The notes beneath the pieces were generated by a model, which was given only the letters and a program-made list of their open reading frames with translations, searched no databases and had not been told where the DNA came from. Below are positions 44,153-52,453 of a stretch of DNA of 64,000 nt, piece after piece. The DNA comes from Clostridia bacterium (GTDB lineage: Bacteria; Bacillota; Clostridia; Peptostreptococcales; Anaerovoracaceae). The translations under genes and the position numbers were made by a program. The stretch spans positions 1 to 64,000 of the forward strand of contig CABJAP010000018.1 in NCBI GenBank assembly GCA_902363595.1, written 5' to 3'. Position 1 is the stretch's first letter. Each line of letters begins with the position of its first letter.

Positions 44153-45553
44153 ATGAAGCAATTTACAGAGGTTCTGAATATAGCAAATGAGTTTCTGTAC
44201 AGCAAGTTTTTAATCATTTTGCTGATTATTGTCGGAGTGTACTTTACCATTCGCACGGGATTTGTTCAGATTCGGCTGTTCCCTGATTCCCTCAGGGTCG
44301 TTCGGGAAAAGAGCCATGAAGAGGGCAGTTTATCCTCTTTCCAAGCATTGATGATCGCTACAGCTTCCCGAGTAGGAACGGGAAACATTGCCGGCGTTTC
44401 AACAGCTATTGTTATGGGCGGCCCCGGGGCGCTGCTTTGGATGTGGATCATGGCCGTGATCGGAGGAGCATCAGCTTTCATCGAAAGTACCCTGGCACAG
44501 GTCTATAAAGAGCGGGACGGCAAAATCTTTAAAGGCGGGCCGGCCTACTATATTCAACGGGCTTTGGGCGCCAGATGGCTGGGAATTATTTTTTCCATAT
44601 TGCTGATCCTTACGTTCGCCTTTGGGTTCAACGGTTTGCAGTCGTACAATATCAGTTCTGCCTTTGAATATTATGTGCCCAACTTTGCCCAGTCTAATGT
44701 TCCCATGGTTATCGGCATCATCCTGGCTGTTGGAGCCGCCGTGCTCTTCTTTGGAGGGACCCATAAAATTGGACGAGTTTCGTCAGTGCTGGTACCCATT
44801 ATGGCAGTGCTTTATATCATCATCGGACTGATTATTTTTTTCGCCAATATCACATATCTTCCTCAAGCAATGAAGGAAGTGGCTGCGGCTGCTTTTGACT
44901 GGGATTCGATCTTTGGCGGATTTGCCGGCTCCTGCGTGGTGCTGGGCATCAAACGAGGCCTCTTTTCCAACGAAGCAGGTATGGGATCGGCGCCCAATGC
45001 GGCTGCCGCTGCCAATGTATCCCATCCGGCCAAGCAGGGCCTGGTACAGGTATTATCGGTATTTATCGATACCTTGCTCCTCTGCTCGACCACTGCGTTT
45101 ATCGTTCTGCTGACTAATCAGTACACAGTGGGCGGGGAACTCAATGGCATTCCGCTGGTCCAGCAGTCAGTCGCTTCTGTGTTCGGTTCTGCTGGTATCC
45201 ATTTTGTAACAGTAGCGATTTGCCTCTTTGCATTCACATCTTTAATTGGAAACTATTTTTATGCAGAGGCGAATATTAAATTTATTAGTGAAAATAAGAT
45301 TTTTATGTTCATTTTCCGCATCCTGGCAATCCTGATGATTTTTGTCGGCGCGCAGAATGACCTGGAAACTGCCTGGGGCCTCGCAGATGTAATAATGGGC
45401 TGCATGGCAACCGTTAATATCATTGCGATCATACTGCTGGGCGGTATTGCCCTGAAAGTTTTAAAGGATTACCAGGAGCAGAAAGCACAGGGATTGGACC
45501 CTGTATTTAAGGCCGAAAAAATCGGTATCCATAATACAGACCTTTGGAAATAA
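44153..45553 (+). CDS. AGCS-family alanine/glycine:cation symporter
   Basis: A 466-aa carrier with about 11 helices. The family signatures ASRVGTGNIAGVSTAI (residues ~64-80) and RGLFSNEAGMGSAPNAAAAA (~265-285) are both present. It imports alanine or glycine with Na+ or H+. AAAGGAGTGAGAG precedes the ATG. Its last 47 bp overlap the convergent membrane-protein gene at 45507. Confidence 0.93.
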   Translation: MKQFTEVLNIANEFLYSKFLIILLIIVGVYFTIRTGFVQIRLFPDSLRVVREKSHEEGSLSSFQALMIATASRVGTGNIAGVSTAIVMGGPGALLWMWIMAVIGGASAFIESTLAQVYKERDGKIFKGGPAYYIQRALGARWLGIIFSILLILTFAFGFNGLQSYNISSAFEYYVPNFAQSNVPMVIGIILAVGAAVLFFGGTHKIGRVSSVLVPIMAVLYIIIGLIIFFANITYLPQAMKEVAAAAFDWDSIFGGFAGSCVVLGIKRGLFSNEAGMGSAPNAAAAANVSHPAKQGLVQVLSVFIDTLLLCSTTAFIVLLTNQYTVGGELNGIPLVQQSVASVFGSAGIHFVTVAICLFAFTSLIGNYFYAEANIKFISENKIFMFIFRILAILMIFVGAQNDLETAWGLADVIMGCMATVNIIAIILLGGIALKVLKDYQEQKAQGLDPVFKAEKIGIHNTDLWK

Positions 45554-45887
45554 GAAGTATCCCCAGACACAGGAAAAACCAGATCAGGGTGAACAGCGGG
45601 CATATCTGGCCCAATACATTGCCGGGCATTTGAGAATAGTCCCAGATGTTCCAGTGATACCAAAGGTTTACAATCAATCCCACTGCAAATTCATAAAGGG
45701 TGATGACCAAAGCTCCGCAAGCGGCTTTTAGCATTAGAGGCGCCTTATGAAATTGCAGGTTCAAATAGTATAGAGTAAGCAGGCAGGCTCCTCCGGTAAG
45801 CATCATCGTCCAATGGGTAAACCCGCGGAAAAGGACTTCCAGTGCTCCATAGCCAAGAGCGCCGACAGTGAAAATAAATATACTCAT
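45507..45887 (-). CDS. small membrane protein, putative ABC-transporter type IV family
   Basis: A 126-aa protein with four hydrophobic segments and the conserved WYHWNIWDYSQMPGNVLGQICP stretch typical of the clostridial ABC_trans_CmpB / DUF1113 family. The function is not established. It overlaps the AGCS gene tail-to-tail. Its start region near 45887 has AACTATGAG but no strong RBS. Confidence 0.6.
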   Translation of the reverse strand: MSIFIFTVGALGYGALEVLFRGFTHWTMMLTGGACLLTLYYLNLQFHKAPLMLKAACGALVITLYEFAVGLIVNLWYHWNIWDYSQMPGNVLGQICPLFTLIWFFLCLGILLISKGLYYGYRFFRP

Positions 45888-45961
45888 AGTTCTATTATCT
45901 GTGGCCGAGGGACAAATAATCGTGGTATAATTTGACTAGTTAAAACGAGGAGGGAACGAAC

Positions 45962-46333
45962 ATGAAATTTGAAATGTATCATAGCTGTATAACCGTTTTG
46001 GATTTGGAAAAATCGCTGGATTTTTACGAAAGAGCGCTGGGCCTCAAGCCGGTACGGACCATCGAGGCCCAGGATGGTTCCAGCAAAATTGTGTTTTTAG
46101 CCACAGAAGGAAATCCGTGCCAGCTGGAGCTGACCTGGATGAGAGATCGAAAAGAACCATACGATCTGGGAGATAATGAGATTCATGTGGGCTTTCGGGT
46201 TGACGACTACGATGCGGCTCTGGCTTATCACAAAGAAATGGGCTGCGTCTGCTTTGAAAATCCCAATTTTGGCGTTTATTTCATTGAGGACCCGGACGGA
46301 TATTGGATGGAAGTGGTTCCAACAAGAGAATAA
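45962..46333 (+). CDS. glyoxalase I / VOC family metal-dependent protein
   Basis: A 123-aa protein with the two beta-alpha-beta-beta-beta modules of the VOC fold. Likely metal ligands are His7 (MYHSCITVLDLEKSLDFYE), the Glu in QLELTW and the C-terminal Glu in DPDGYWMEVVP. It closely follows lactoylglutathione lyase sequence, so methylglyoxal detoxification is likely. A TGGTATAAT extended -10 lies about 30 nt upstream and GAGGAGG before the ATG. Confidence 0.85.
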   Translation: MKFEMYHSCITVLDLEKSLDFYERALGLKPVRTIEAQDGSSKIVFLATEGNPCQLELTWMRDRKEPYDLGDNEIHVGFRVDDYDAALAYHKEMGCVCFENPNFGVYFIEDPDGYWMEVVPTRE

Positions 46334-46376
46334 GGAGCCAAGGTGTATGTTTTAAAAGCAAACTGAAAGCTGCGTT

Positions 46377-47093
46377 TTACTCGGAACGCAGCTTTTTTAG
46401 CAGGATTGCGCAAAGAGCAATTGCGATTGAAAAGATAACCATTAATGGGATAAAGTCGCTCAGTTCGAATACTTGGCTGGAAAGCGAGGTATAGCTCCAT
46501 GCTGCCGGCAGCAGATTTCCAATAATTTGCAAAAATTCGGGGAGTAAATTTGCTGGAAACATAATGCCTGACAGCATGATGGAGGGTAAGAATACTAACT
46601 GGCTGAACATGGTTAGCTTTGCCTGGCTCTTGATGGACAATCCCAAGACGCAGGCTATGCTCAGCGACACAAGGATAAAAACGATCACATTTCCAAAGTA
46701 AAGTGGAAGATTAGAAGGAATTTGCGCATCAAAAGCAATGGGCGATAGGATGTAGATGATACTGCTCATAATCAGCAGATGAATAAATGCCGACAGTATT
46801 AAAGATAGCAAGCCAAAGCACAGCGGCATTCCATTTGCTTTATACACTTTTTTAATATCAGATCCATAAATTTCTGCAAGCGAGGGCGGAACGCCTATGA
46901 GAGCTCCCATAGATACGCCCATGACGGTCATGGATGAAATTAATGTGTCCTTTGCCTCCGGCATTAATGAAGTGAATATACCGCCCATGATCGCAAAAAA
47001 CATGAGAGGAACAATATAACAAGTAATTAATAAAGATTTACTCCTGATATCCAACCTGAATTGGAGAGCAATCCCATATAAAAATGCGCCCAT
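46377..47093 (-). CDS. ABC-2 type transporter permease
   Basis: A 238-aa permease with six hydrophobic segments and the central VFLPSIMLSGIMFPANLLPEF stretch typical of ABC-2 drug exporters (NodJ/DrrB-like). It starts 3 nt after the ATPase gene and forms with it and the MerR regulator a minus-strand operon. Confidence 0.85.
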   Translation of the reverse strand: MGAFLYGIALQFRLDIRSKSLLITCYIVPLMFFAIMGGIFTSLMPEAKDTLISSMTVMGVSMGALIGVPPSLAEIYGSDIKKVYKANGMPLCFGLLSLILSAFIHLLIMSSIIYILSPIAFDAQIPSNLPLYFGNVIVFILVSLSIACVLGLSIKSQAKLTMFSQLVFLPSIMLSGIMFPANLLPEFLQIIGNLLPAAWSYTSLSSQVFELSDFIPLMVIFSIAIALCAILLKKLRSE

Positions 47094-47096
47094 CGG

Positions 47097-47909
47097 TCAT
47101 TCTCCTTTCGCTACCTCAATAAAATGCTGCTGGAAAGAACCTCGATTTATTTTTATATCCAGAATCGTAAGGCTTTTACTTTTATATTGTTCCAATATGG
47201 CCGGCAGAGACTCTCCAATATCATCAACCGTATAATCGTCTTTGCCGCACTCGGTTATAATTTCGATATTATACTGGGTGCCGACTTCCTCAGTCAATTC
47301 ATCGACGGTTCCTAAAAAAGCGATACAGCCATGATTGAGTATGGCGATTCGACTGCATAAGGCCTCTATCTCTGCCATATCGTGACTGGCCAGAATAATC
47401 GTTTTCCCCAGCTCCTTCAACCGGCGTATTTGATTGTGCAAGGCAATCCGTCCTTCTACGTCCAGCCCGGCCGTCGGCTCATCGAGAAAAAGAATATCCG
47501 GATCTCCGATTAAAGCCAGAGCTAAATGCAGACGGCGTTTCTGCCCGGTTGATAATTGGCAATATTGCTTTCTAGCCAGTTCATCGATTCCAAGTGCGGA
47601 TAAAATCGACGGTCCAACCTTTGTTTTTTTCCATTTAGCGAAAAGATGGATCGCTTCCATAGGTTTGATGCAGGCGGGCAGAGAGGCAGATTGCAGTTGA
47701 ATCCCTACTTGTCCGTTTACGGAGACTTTTCCCCGCTCATATTTTCTAAGTCCCTCCATACATTCAAGAAGCGTTGTTTTTCCCGCGCCGTTAACACCTA
47801 GTATTCCAAAGATTTCCCCAATTTCCACATGAAAATTCAAATCTTTAAGTATAAGATCATTTCCATAGCTCTTGTACAAATTCTCAACCTGTATCGCATG
47901 ATCCATCAC
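47097..47909 (-). CDS. ABC transporter ATP-binding protein
   Basis: A 270-aa ATPase: Walker A GVNGAGKTTLLEC, signature QLSTGQKRRLHLALAL, Walker B ILFLDEPTAGLDVE, switch His in ILASHDMAEIE. It overlaps the MerR gene by 4 bp at its start. With the permease it probably exports a drug or peptide under MerR control. Confidence 0.92.
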   Translation of the reverse strand: MMDHAIQVENLYKSYGNDLILKDLNFHVEIGEIFGILGVNGAGKTTLLECMEGLRKYERGKVSVNGQVGIQLQSASLPACIKPMEAIHLFAKWKKTKVGPSILSALGIDELARKQYCQLSTGQKRRLHLALALIGDPDILFLDEPTAGLDVEGRIALHNQIRRLKELGKTIILASHDMAEIEALCSRIAILNHGCIAFLGTVDELTEEVGTQYNIEIITECGKDDYTVDDIGESLPAILEQYKSKSLTILDIKINRGSFQQHFIEVAKGE

Positions 47910-48703
47910 CGTACCTCCTCAAAAGGATTGACTCCGATCTTCGAAAGATAGATATTCAATGCCGGTTGAATATATTCATTAACAATTGTCTGTTTTTGCA
48001 CCCAATCCCTATTTTCCCCTTTCAGGTTTCCGAACTTCATGAGCTTTGGCAGCATGCGCAGATCGCCATCGGTGAACTCCATAACCATATTCCAAAACTG
48101 TTCCGCTAGTCGCTGCGCCTTTTCGTCATCCGGCGCAATGCCGCTCTTCTTGAGAGCTATAATATCCTCGTTCAGCTGGTTGAATCGATCCATAAAAAGT
48201 CTGCCGCTTTCAATATCGAAGCGGCTGCGAATATGGTCCAAGGTATCGCTGTCAAAATGCTTGATCAGCCAATAATATTCATTATCCAATTGCAAATTGA
48301 TGATAATATCAGCGTACTTTTTGAAATCTACGGTTTGCATTTGCAGCACTTCTTCTTTCAGTGCTTCGATTGCATTTAAGGATTCGGAAAGAACTTCGAT
48401 CTTTTCTTTCACAACAGAAGCCTGCTGGGCGAGAATATCTGCGACTTCAGCGGGCGTATTCAATGATATGAGCCGGTCTTTAATATCGCTTAAAGAAAAA
48501 CCTAAGGATTTTAAAGAAAGTATCTGATGAAGACGGATCATATCCTTGTAAGTATACAATCTGCGTCCTCCGATACTTTCAGCCGATGGAGAAAGCACTC
48601 CCTCTTGATCATAATATTGTAAAGTACGGACTGTCGTACCCATTTTCTTTGCCAGTTCTCCGACAGTCATATACCCTTCGGGTATCGCTCTTTCTTTTTG
48701 CAT
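47906..48703 (-). CDS. MerR-family transcriptional regulator
   Basis: A 265-aa regulator. The winged helix starts MTVGELAKKMGTTVRTLQYYDQEGVLSPS, followed by GGRRLYTYKDMIRLHQILSLKSLGFSLSDIK and a coiled-coil. A ~130-aa effector domain (TipAS-like region, residues ~140-250) may bind a small molecule. TipA-type regulators activate exporter genes when they bind antibiotics; the ABC genes directly downstream fit. The promoter has the 19-bp spacer expected for MerR control. Confidence 0.88.
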   Translation of the reverse strand: MQKERAIPEGYMTVGELAKKMGTTVRTLQYYDQEGVLSPSAESIGGRRLYTYKDMIRLHQILSLKSLGFSLSDIKDRLISLNTPAEVADILAQQASVVKEKIEVLSESLNAIEALKEEVLQMQTVDFKKYADIIINLQLDNEYYWLIKHFDSDTLDHIRSRFDIESGRLFMDRFNQLNEDIIALKKSGIAPDDEKAQRLAEQFWNMVMEFTDGDLRMLPKLMKFGNLKGENRDWVQKQTIVNEYIQPALNIYLSKIGVNPFEEVR

Positions 48704-48723
48704 AAACGATTCCTCCTGCTTTT

Positions 48724-48754
48724 ATTATAACTTGTTACGCTGCGTTACAAGCAA
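48724..48754 (-). promoter_or_regulatory. MerR-type promoter with 19-bp spacer and dyad
   Basis: On the minus strand TTGCTT (48754-48749) and TATAAT (48729-48724) are 19 nt apart. The spacer carries a near-perfect dyad (CTTGT-ACGC on both arms). A long spacer holding the regulator's dyad is the hallmark of MerR promoters, here for autoregulation and exporter control. Confidence 0.8.
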
Positions 48755-48829
48755 GATATAATTTGCAAAAGAAAGAACTATAACATAAGTATCCCTGTCA
48801 GTGACGATAGGCGGGCTGCATAACTGCCA

Positions 48830-49021
48830 TTACCGTCCTCCAGATTGCTTTGATGAGGATACGGTAAGCTTTAAACCAAGCGGCTGCAAAATTTTCAGCA
48901 AGGTAGCTAAGTTTGGCATAGTCTTGAAAGATTCAATTCTTGCAACGGAAGACTGAGGAATTCCACAGATGGCAGCTAGTTCCCTCTGGCTGATTCCAAG
49001 TGCATTGCGTGTTTCTATCAT
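48830..49021 (-). CDS. HigA-type XRE antitoxin, N-terminally shortened
   Basis: 63 aa starting inside the usual helix-turn-helix: MIETRNALGISQRELAAICG, then IPQSSVARIESF and a hydrophobic end LATLLKILQPLGLKLTV. The family normally has ~30-40 more residues. The frame remains open upstream for 14 codons (KSQDIEEAENLAAIVSA) that also match the family but has no start codon there before a TGA. It may be translated from this ATG or be non-functional. It follows the toxin gene by 5 nt. Confidence 0.65.
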   Translation of the reverse strand: MIETRNALGISQRELAAICGIPQSSVARIESFKTMPNLATLLKILQPLGLKLTVSSSKQSGGR

Positions 49022-49026
49022 TGCGC

Positions 49027-49386
49027 TTACAATAGCGGCAAGATTTTCAGCTTCTTCGATATCTTGGCTTTTTCAATTTCGCGGCGAGGTGTCTTTTGCG
49101 ATTTCTTGCGGAACTGATGGCGAAGAACAAAGGTGTTATTATCAAAGAAGGTATACAATACACGGTTGTTTCCGGGGCGCAGTTCCCATATACCATCCCC
49201 GAGGTGTTTCGTAACATTTTCCGGAAGGCGGGTGCCATTCTCCTGCAGAAGCTGAATGTAGAAAACTGCTTGCTTATATTGTATACGGGCATCTTTATTT
49301 GTGGATGCTTTTTGCCGCAATGCTTCAAGAAATTCCCAAACGTCGGATTCTCCATTGCTTTCTTCATAGAATTCGATTGTATACAT
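49027..49386 (-). CDS. HigB/RelE-type (Gp49-like) toxin
   Basis: A 119-aa mRNA-interferase-type toxin: TIEFYEESNGESDVWEFLEAL, then GIWELRPGNNRVLYTFFDNNTFVLRHQFRKKSQKTPRREIEKAK. The C-terminal 12 residues after REIEKAK do not fit the family and arise where the antitoxin sequence begins, so a small deletion probably fused the two. The toxin core is intact. Confidence 0.75.
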   Translation of the reverse strand: MYTIEFYEESNGESDVWEFLEALRQKASTNKDARIQYKQAVFYIQLLQENGTRLPENVTKHLGDGIWELRPGNNRVLYTFFDNNTFVLRHQFRKKSQKTPRREIEKAKISKKLKILPLL

Positions 49387-49456
49387 TCTTAGTATGCTCC
49401 AAAGCGAGTGAGTTATTTCTTAATGGTGTGATAGCATAAATGCTATCAAAAAGCAA

Positions 49457-49834
49457 CTATTTCATCTCCTTCTCCTGTCTTTTAATCTGCTCCCAAAGAG
49501 ACAGCCCTTCTTCCACAGACTCCACCTTGGCATCGCCAAAGACATGGGGATGGCGGCGGATCATTTTTTCGTTGACGCCCCGGACAACATCTTCCATGGT
49601 GAAGCGGCCTTCTTCCGCCGCGATCTGTGCGTGCATAACCACTTGCAGCAGCAGATCCCCCAGCTCCTCGCAGAGATTGGCGTCATCTTTATTGTCAATG
49701 GCCTGGATCACCTCGCCCGACTCTTCGATCAGGCATTCCTTCAGACTTTCATGGGTCTGCTTGATGTCCCAGGGGCAGCCGTTTTCTCCCCGCAGTGTGG
49801 CGATTGTTTTTACAAATTCATCAAAAATCTCCAT
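49457..49834 (-). CDS. mazG: MazG-type nucleotide pyrophosphohydrolase
   Basis: 125 aa with the MazG core: NGCPWDIKQTHESLKECLIEESGEVIQAI (residues ~18-46) and the metal-binding EELGDLLLQVVMHAQIA (~55-71). This is one MazG domain, shorter than the two-domain 260-aa enzyme. It hydrolyses NTPs or dNTPs, possibly damaged ones. It is the last gene of the minus-strand DMT-HD-LarE-MazG operon, 12 nt after larE. Confidence 0.9.
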   Translation of the reverse strand: MEIFDEFVKTIATLRGENGCPWDIKQTHESLKECLIEESGEVIQAIDNKDDANLCEELGDLLLQVVMHAQIAAEEGRFTMEDVVRGVNEKMIRRHPHVFGDAKVESVEEGLSLWEQIKRQEKEMK

Positions 49835-49846
49835 AATTGTTAACCT

Positions 49847-50662
49847 CTATTCCTGTATTTCTTCGTTGAGACTTCCCATGCGATAGCCGATCAAGTCCAG
49901 TGTAACATAGAAAAAACCGGCTTCCTTGACCAGAGCGCTCACCCGGTCCATAAACTGCAAATCAAAGAATTTCTTGCGGTCCTCAGGAGCCACTTCGATT
50001 CTTGCCAGGTTTCCATGGCAGCGCACCCGCACCTGGCGAAATCCCAGATCACGCAGCACTGATTCGGCCCTGTATACAGCTGCCAGCTTCTCCGGCGTGA
50101 GCGTTTCCCCATAGGGAATTCTGGAAGCCAGGCAGGCAAAGGCCGGCTTGTCCCAGATATCGCCTCCCAGCTCCTTTAGAGCTCGCCGAATTTCCGCCTT
50201 GGTCAGTCCCGCCTCCTTTAAAGGACTGGCGATGCTCAACTCGGCCAGAGCTTTGTGGCCGGGCCGGTAGTCCTTCATATCGTCCAAATTAGTACCGTCC
50301 ACAATGACTGCATGGGGAAACTGGGCGGCCACCTGCTGTTTCACTTGGCTGAAAATAGCTTTTTTACAGATATAGCACCGGTCCGGGGGATTATGGGAGA
50401 ACTGGGAAAGGATTTCCGCACCCAGATCGACGATCAAATGGCGAATGCCCTCCTTTTGACAAAGCTCACGGGCATAAGCGATCTCATCGGGCGCGAAGTT
50501 GGGGGCTGAGGCAGTGACGGCAATCAGCTGATCGCCCAAAACTTTCTTTGAAAATAAAAGCAAAAATGTGCTGTCAACGCCGCCGGACAGGGCCAGGGCC
50601 ATCTGCCCATAGTCCTTTATAATCCGCTCCAGTGAGAGCAGCTTTTCTTCATACTTCATCAT
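49847..50662 (-). CDS. larE: LarE-family ATP-dependent sacrificial sulfur transferase
   Basis: 271 aa. PP-loop SGGVDSTFLL near residue 21, the sulfur-donor Cys region PPDRCYICKKAIF near 107 and FACLASRIPYGE near 172. LarE supplies sulfur for the nickel-pincer cofactor of lactate racemase. No larA, larB or larC is in the window, so it may serve another target or act at a distance. ATG 50662 (or 50659) is favoured over the 23-codon longer frame, which would run into the HD gene. Confidence 0.85.
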   Translation of the reverse strand: MMKYEEKLLSLERIIKDYGQMALALSGGVDSTFLLLFSKKVLGDQLIAVTASAPNFAPDEIAYARELCQKEGIRHLIVDLGAEILSQFSHNPPDRCYICKKAIFSQVKQQVAAQFPHAVIVDGTNLDDMKDYRPGHKALAELSIASPLKEAGLTKAEIRRALKELGGDIWDKPAFACLASRIPYGETLTPEKLAAVYRAESVLRDLGFRQVRVRCHGNLARIEVAPEDRKKFFDLQFMDRVSALVKEAGFFYVTLDLIGYRMGSLNEEIQE

Positions 50663-50670
50663 GGCAGCCC

Positions 50671-51213
50671 CTACTGCTCGCAAGTGCGCATGGCTAAAAT
50701 AGTTTCCTGGAACAGCTCGTCCAGCTCCCATCCCAGCATTTCCGCGCCCTGGCGAATCACATCCCGGGAGCAGCCGGCAGCAAACTTCTTGTCTTTGAAT
50801 TTTTTCTTGACGGATTTGACCTCCATGTCCTGGACGCTTTTGGATGGGCGCATCAGGGCGCAGGCGCCGATCAGCCCTGTCAATTCATCGGTGGCAAAGA
50901 GAACCTTTTCCATCTGGTGGGTCGGCTCGATATCGGAGCAGATGCCGTAGCCGTGGGAGCATACAGAACGGATAAAATCTTCATCCAGGCCGCCTTCTTT
51001 TAACAGCTCCGGCGCTTTCTGACAGTGCTCGTCCGGGTACATTTCAAAGTCGATATCGTGGAGCAGTCCTACCAGCCCCCAATACTCGGGATCATGCCCC
51101 AGCTTTTCCGCAAAATAGCGCATGGTACCCTCCACCGTCAGGGCATGCTTGATGTGGAATTCTTCCTTGTTGTATGTTGTCAGTAATGCAAACGCTTCTT
51201 CTCTTGTGATCAT
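50671..51213 (-). CDS. HD-domain hydrolase
   Basis: 180 aa. His/Asp pattern HALTVEGTMRYFAEKLGHDPEYWGLVGLLHDIDFEMYPDEHC gives the H...HD...D metal set of a small HD phosphohydrolase. The substrate is unknown. It is spaced 12 nt from the DMT transporter gene and 8 nt from larE on the same strand. Confidence 0.88.
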   Translation of the reverse strand: MITREEAFALLTTYNKEEFHIKHALTVEGTMRYFAEKLGHDPEYWGLVGLLHDIDFEMYPDEHCQKAPELLKEGGLDEDFIRSVCSHGYGICSDIEPTHQMEKVLFATDELTGLIGACALMRPSKSVQDMEVKSVKKKFKDKKFAAGCSRDVIRQGAEMLGWELDELFQETILAMRTCEQ

Positions 51214-51225
51214 AATAACACCTCT

Positions 51226-52152
51226 CTATTCATGATTTTTCGCTGACAGCCGATCCGTCTTAGACGGCAGCTGAGCAATAATAATGGCGGCAAACATAAC
51301 AATACAGCCGATCAATTCCCTGGGCGAAATCTGTTCATGGAGAATCAGTACGCCGGAGATGGCCGCAAGCACCGATTCCAAACTTAAAAGAAGGGACGCG
51401 ATGGTCGGATCCGTATCCTTTTGTGCGATAATTTGCAGCGTATAAGCCACCCCGCAGGAAATGGCGCCGGTATATAAAATGGGAAACCAGCAATCCAGAA
51501 TGTCGGACCAAACGGGGGTTTCGAAGATGGCCATCGGCACCAGCGAAATGATCCCGCAGACAAAGAACTGGATGCACGACATTTTCACGCCATCGGTTTT
51601 GGGCGAAAAATGATCGATGACCAGAATATGTATGGAAAAGCCAAAGGCACACAGCAGTACCAGAAAATCGCCTTTATTGATGGACAGACCGTCCTTCATG
51701 CACAGCAAATACAGTCCAGCCAGTGAAAGAAGGACGCAGAGCCAAACGATGGGGCGAATTTTCTTGCCGATAAAAAAACTGAGTATGGGTACGATGACAA
51801 TATAAAGCGCTGTGATAAATCCAGCTTTTCCGGCAGTGGTGTACACGACTCCGAACTGCTGGAGGGAACTGGCGACGAAGAGAATGACTCCGCAGGAAAT
51901 TCCGCCCAGGATGAGCGTCTTATTTTCCGACTTCTTTTCTTCCTCTGTGGATTCTTCCTTGTCATCTGCTGGGTTCATTTTTCCTAAGAAAAAAATAACC
52001 GGGATTAAGACAATGCCGCCGATCAGGGAGCGGATTCCATTAAAAGTGAATGGTTCGATATAGTCCATTCCAGCCCGCTGAGCCACAAAAGACGTACCCC
52101 AGATCAGAGCCGTTAAAAGCAGCAAAAGATTGCCGCGCAATTTTTTGTTCAT
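51226..52152 (-). CDS. DMT-family (EamA) transporter
   Basis: 308 aa with ten hydrophobic segments in two EamA repeats. N-terminal ALIWGTSFVAQRAGMDYIEPFTFNGIRSL and C-terminal LLLSLESVLAAISGVLILHEQISPRELIGC are typical of drug/metabolite or amino-acid exporters. ATG 52152 follows AAGGAAGG. It is the first gene of a four-gene minus-strand operon. Confidence 0.9.
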   Translation of the reverse strand: MNKKLRGNLLLLLTALIWGTSFVAQRAGMDYIEPFTFNGIRSLIGGIVLIPVIFFLGKMNPADDKEESTEEEKKSENKTLILGGISCGVILFVASSLQQFGVVYTTAGKAGFITALYIVIVPILSFFIGKKIRPIVWLCVLLSLAGLYLLCMKDGLSINKGDFLVLLCAFGFSIHILVIDHFSPKTDGVKMSCIQFFVCGIISLVPMAIFETPVWSDILDCWFPILYTGAISCGVAYTLQIIAQKDTDPTIASLLLSLESVLAAISGVLILHEQISPRELIGCIVMFAAIIIAQLPSKTDRLSAKNHE

Positions 52153-52186
52153 AAAAACCTTCCTTATCGTCAATTTGTTTTTTCAT

Positions 52187-52224
52187 AATACAGGAAATAT
52201 CGATTGCGTAGCATTTCCTGTATT
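52187..52224. promoter_or_regulatory. 12-bp perfect inverted repeat
   Basis: AATACAGGAAAT (52187-52198) and ATTTCCTGTATT (52213-52224) with a 14-nt loop, lying between the divergent DMT operon and cobT. It is a candidate operator or hairpin leader. Confidence 0.5.
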
Positions 52225-52226
52225 TC

Positions 52227-52290
52227 AAAAAAGTTTACCTTGTGAAAGTGAGCGCGAAGCGCGAATAATGTTTCCAAAGAAAACTTTTTT
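52227..52290. terminator. long imperfect hairpin with A- and T-runs
   Basis: AAAAAAGTTT at the left pairs with AAACTTTTTT at the right, and GCGCG-rich bases form the tip. It could act as a bidirectional terminator or attenuator upstream of cobT. No cobalamin riboswitch core was recognised in 52153-52453. Confidence 0.5.
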
Positions 52291-52453
52291 ACATGCAAGA
52301 TTATTCTATCGGGTTTGCCGGTAACTTTCAAGTGTTTTCAAGGTTGAAAACCTGTACGAAAGGCGCTGGCTGTGATAAAATTGTAAGCAGTGAGCCGTCC
52401 GTATGGTTTTGCGGCGATTTTGCTCATGGTGCGGATGAGGAAGGAGTTTGGAA

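Noticed and set aside
49847..50662. Complete lactate-racemase maturation cluster
   Set aside because: Only larE is present; neighbours are an HD hydrolase, MazG and a DMT transporter.
52153..52453. Cobalamin riboswitch before cobT
   Set aside because: The conserved B12-box core could not be found; only hairpins are seen.
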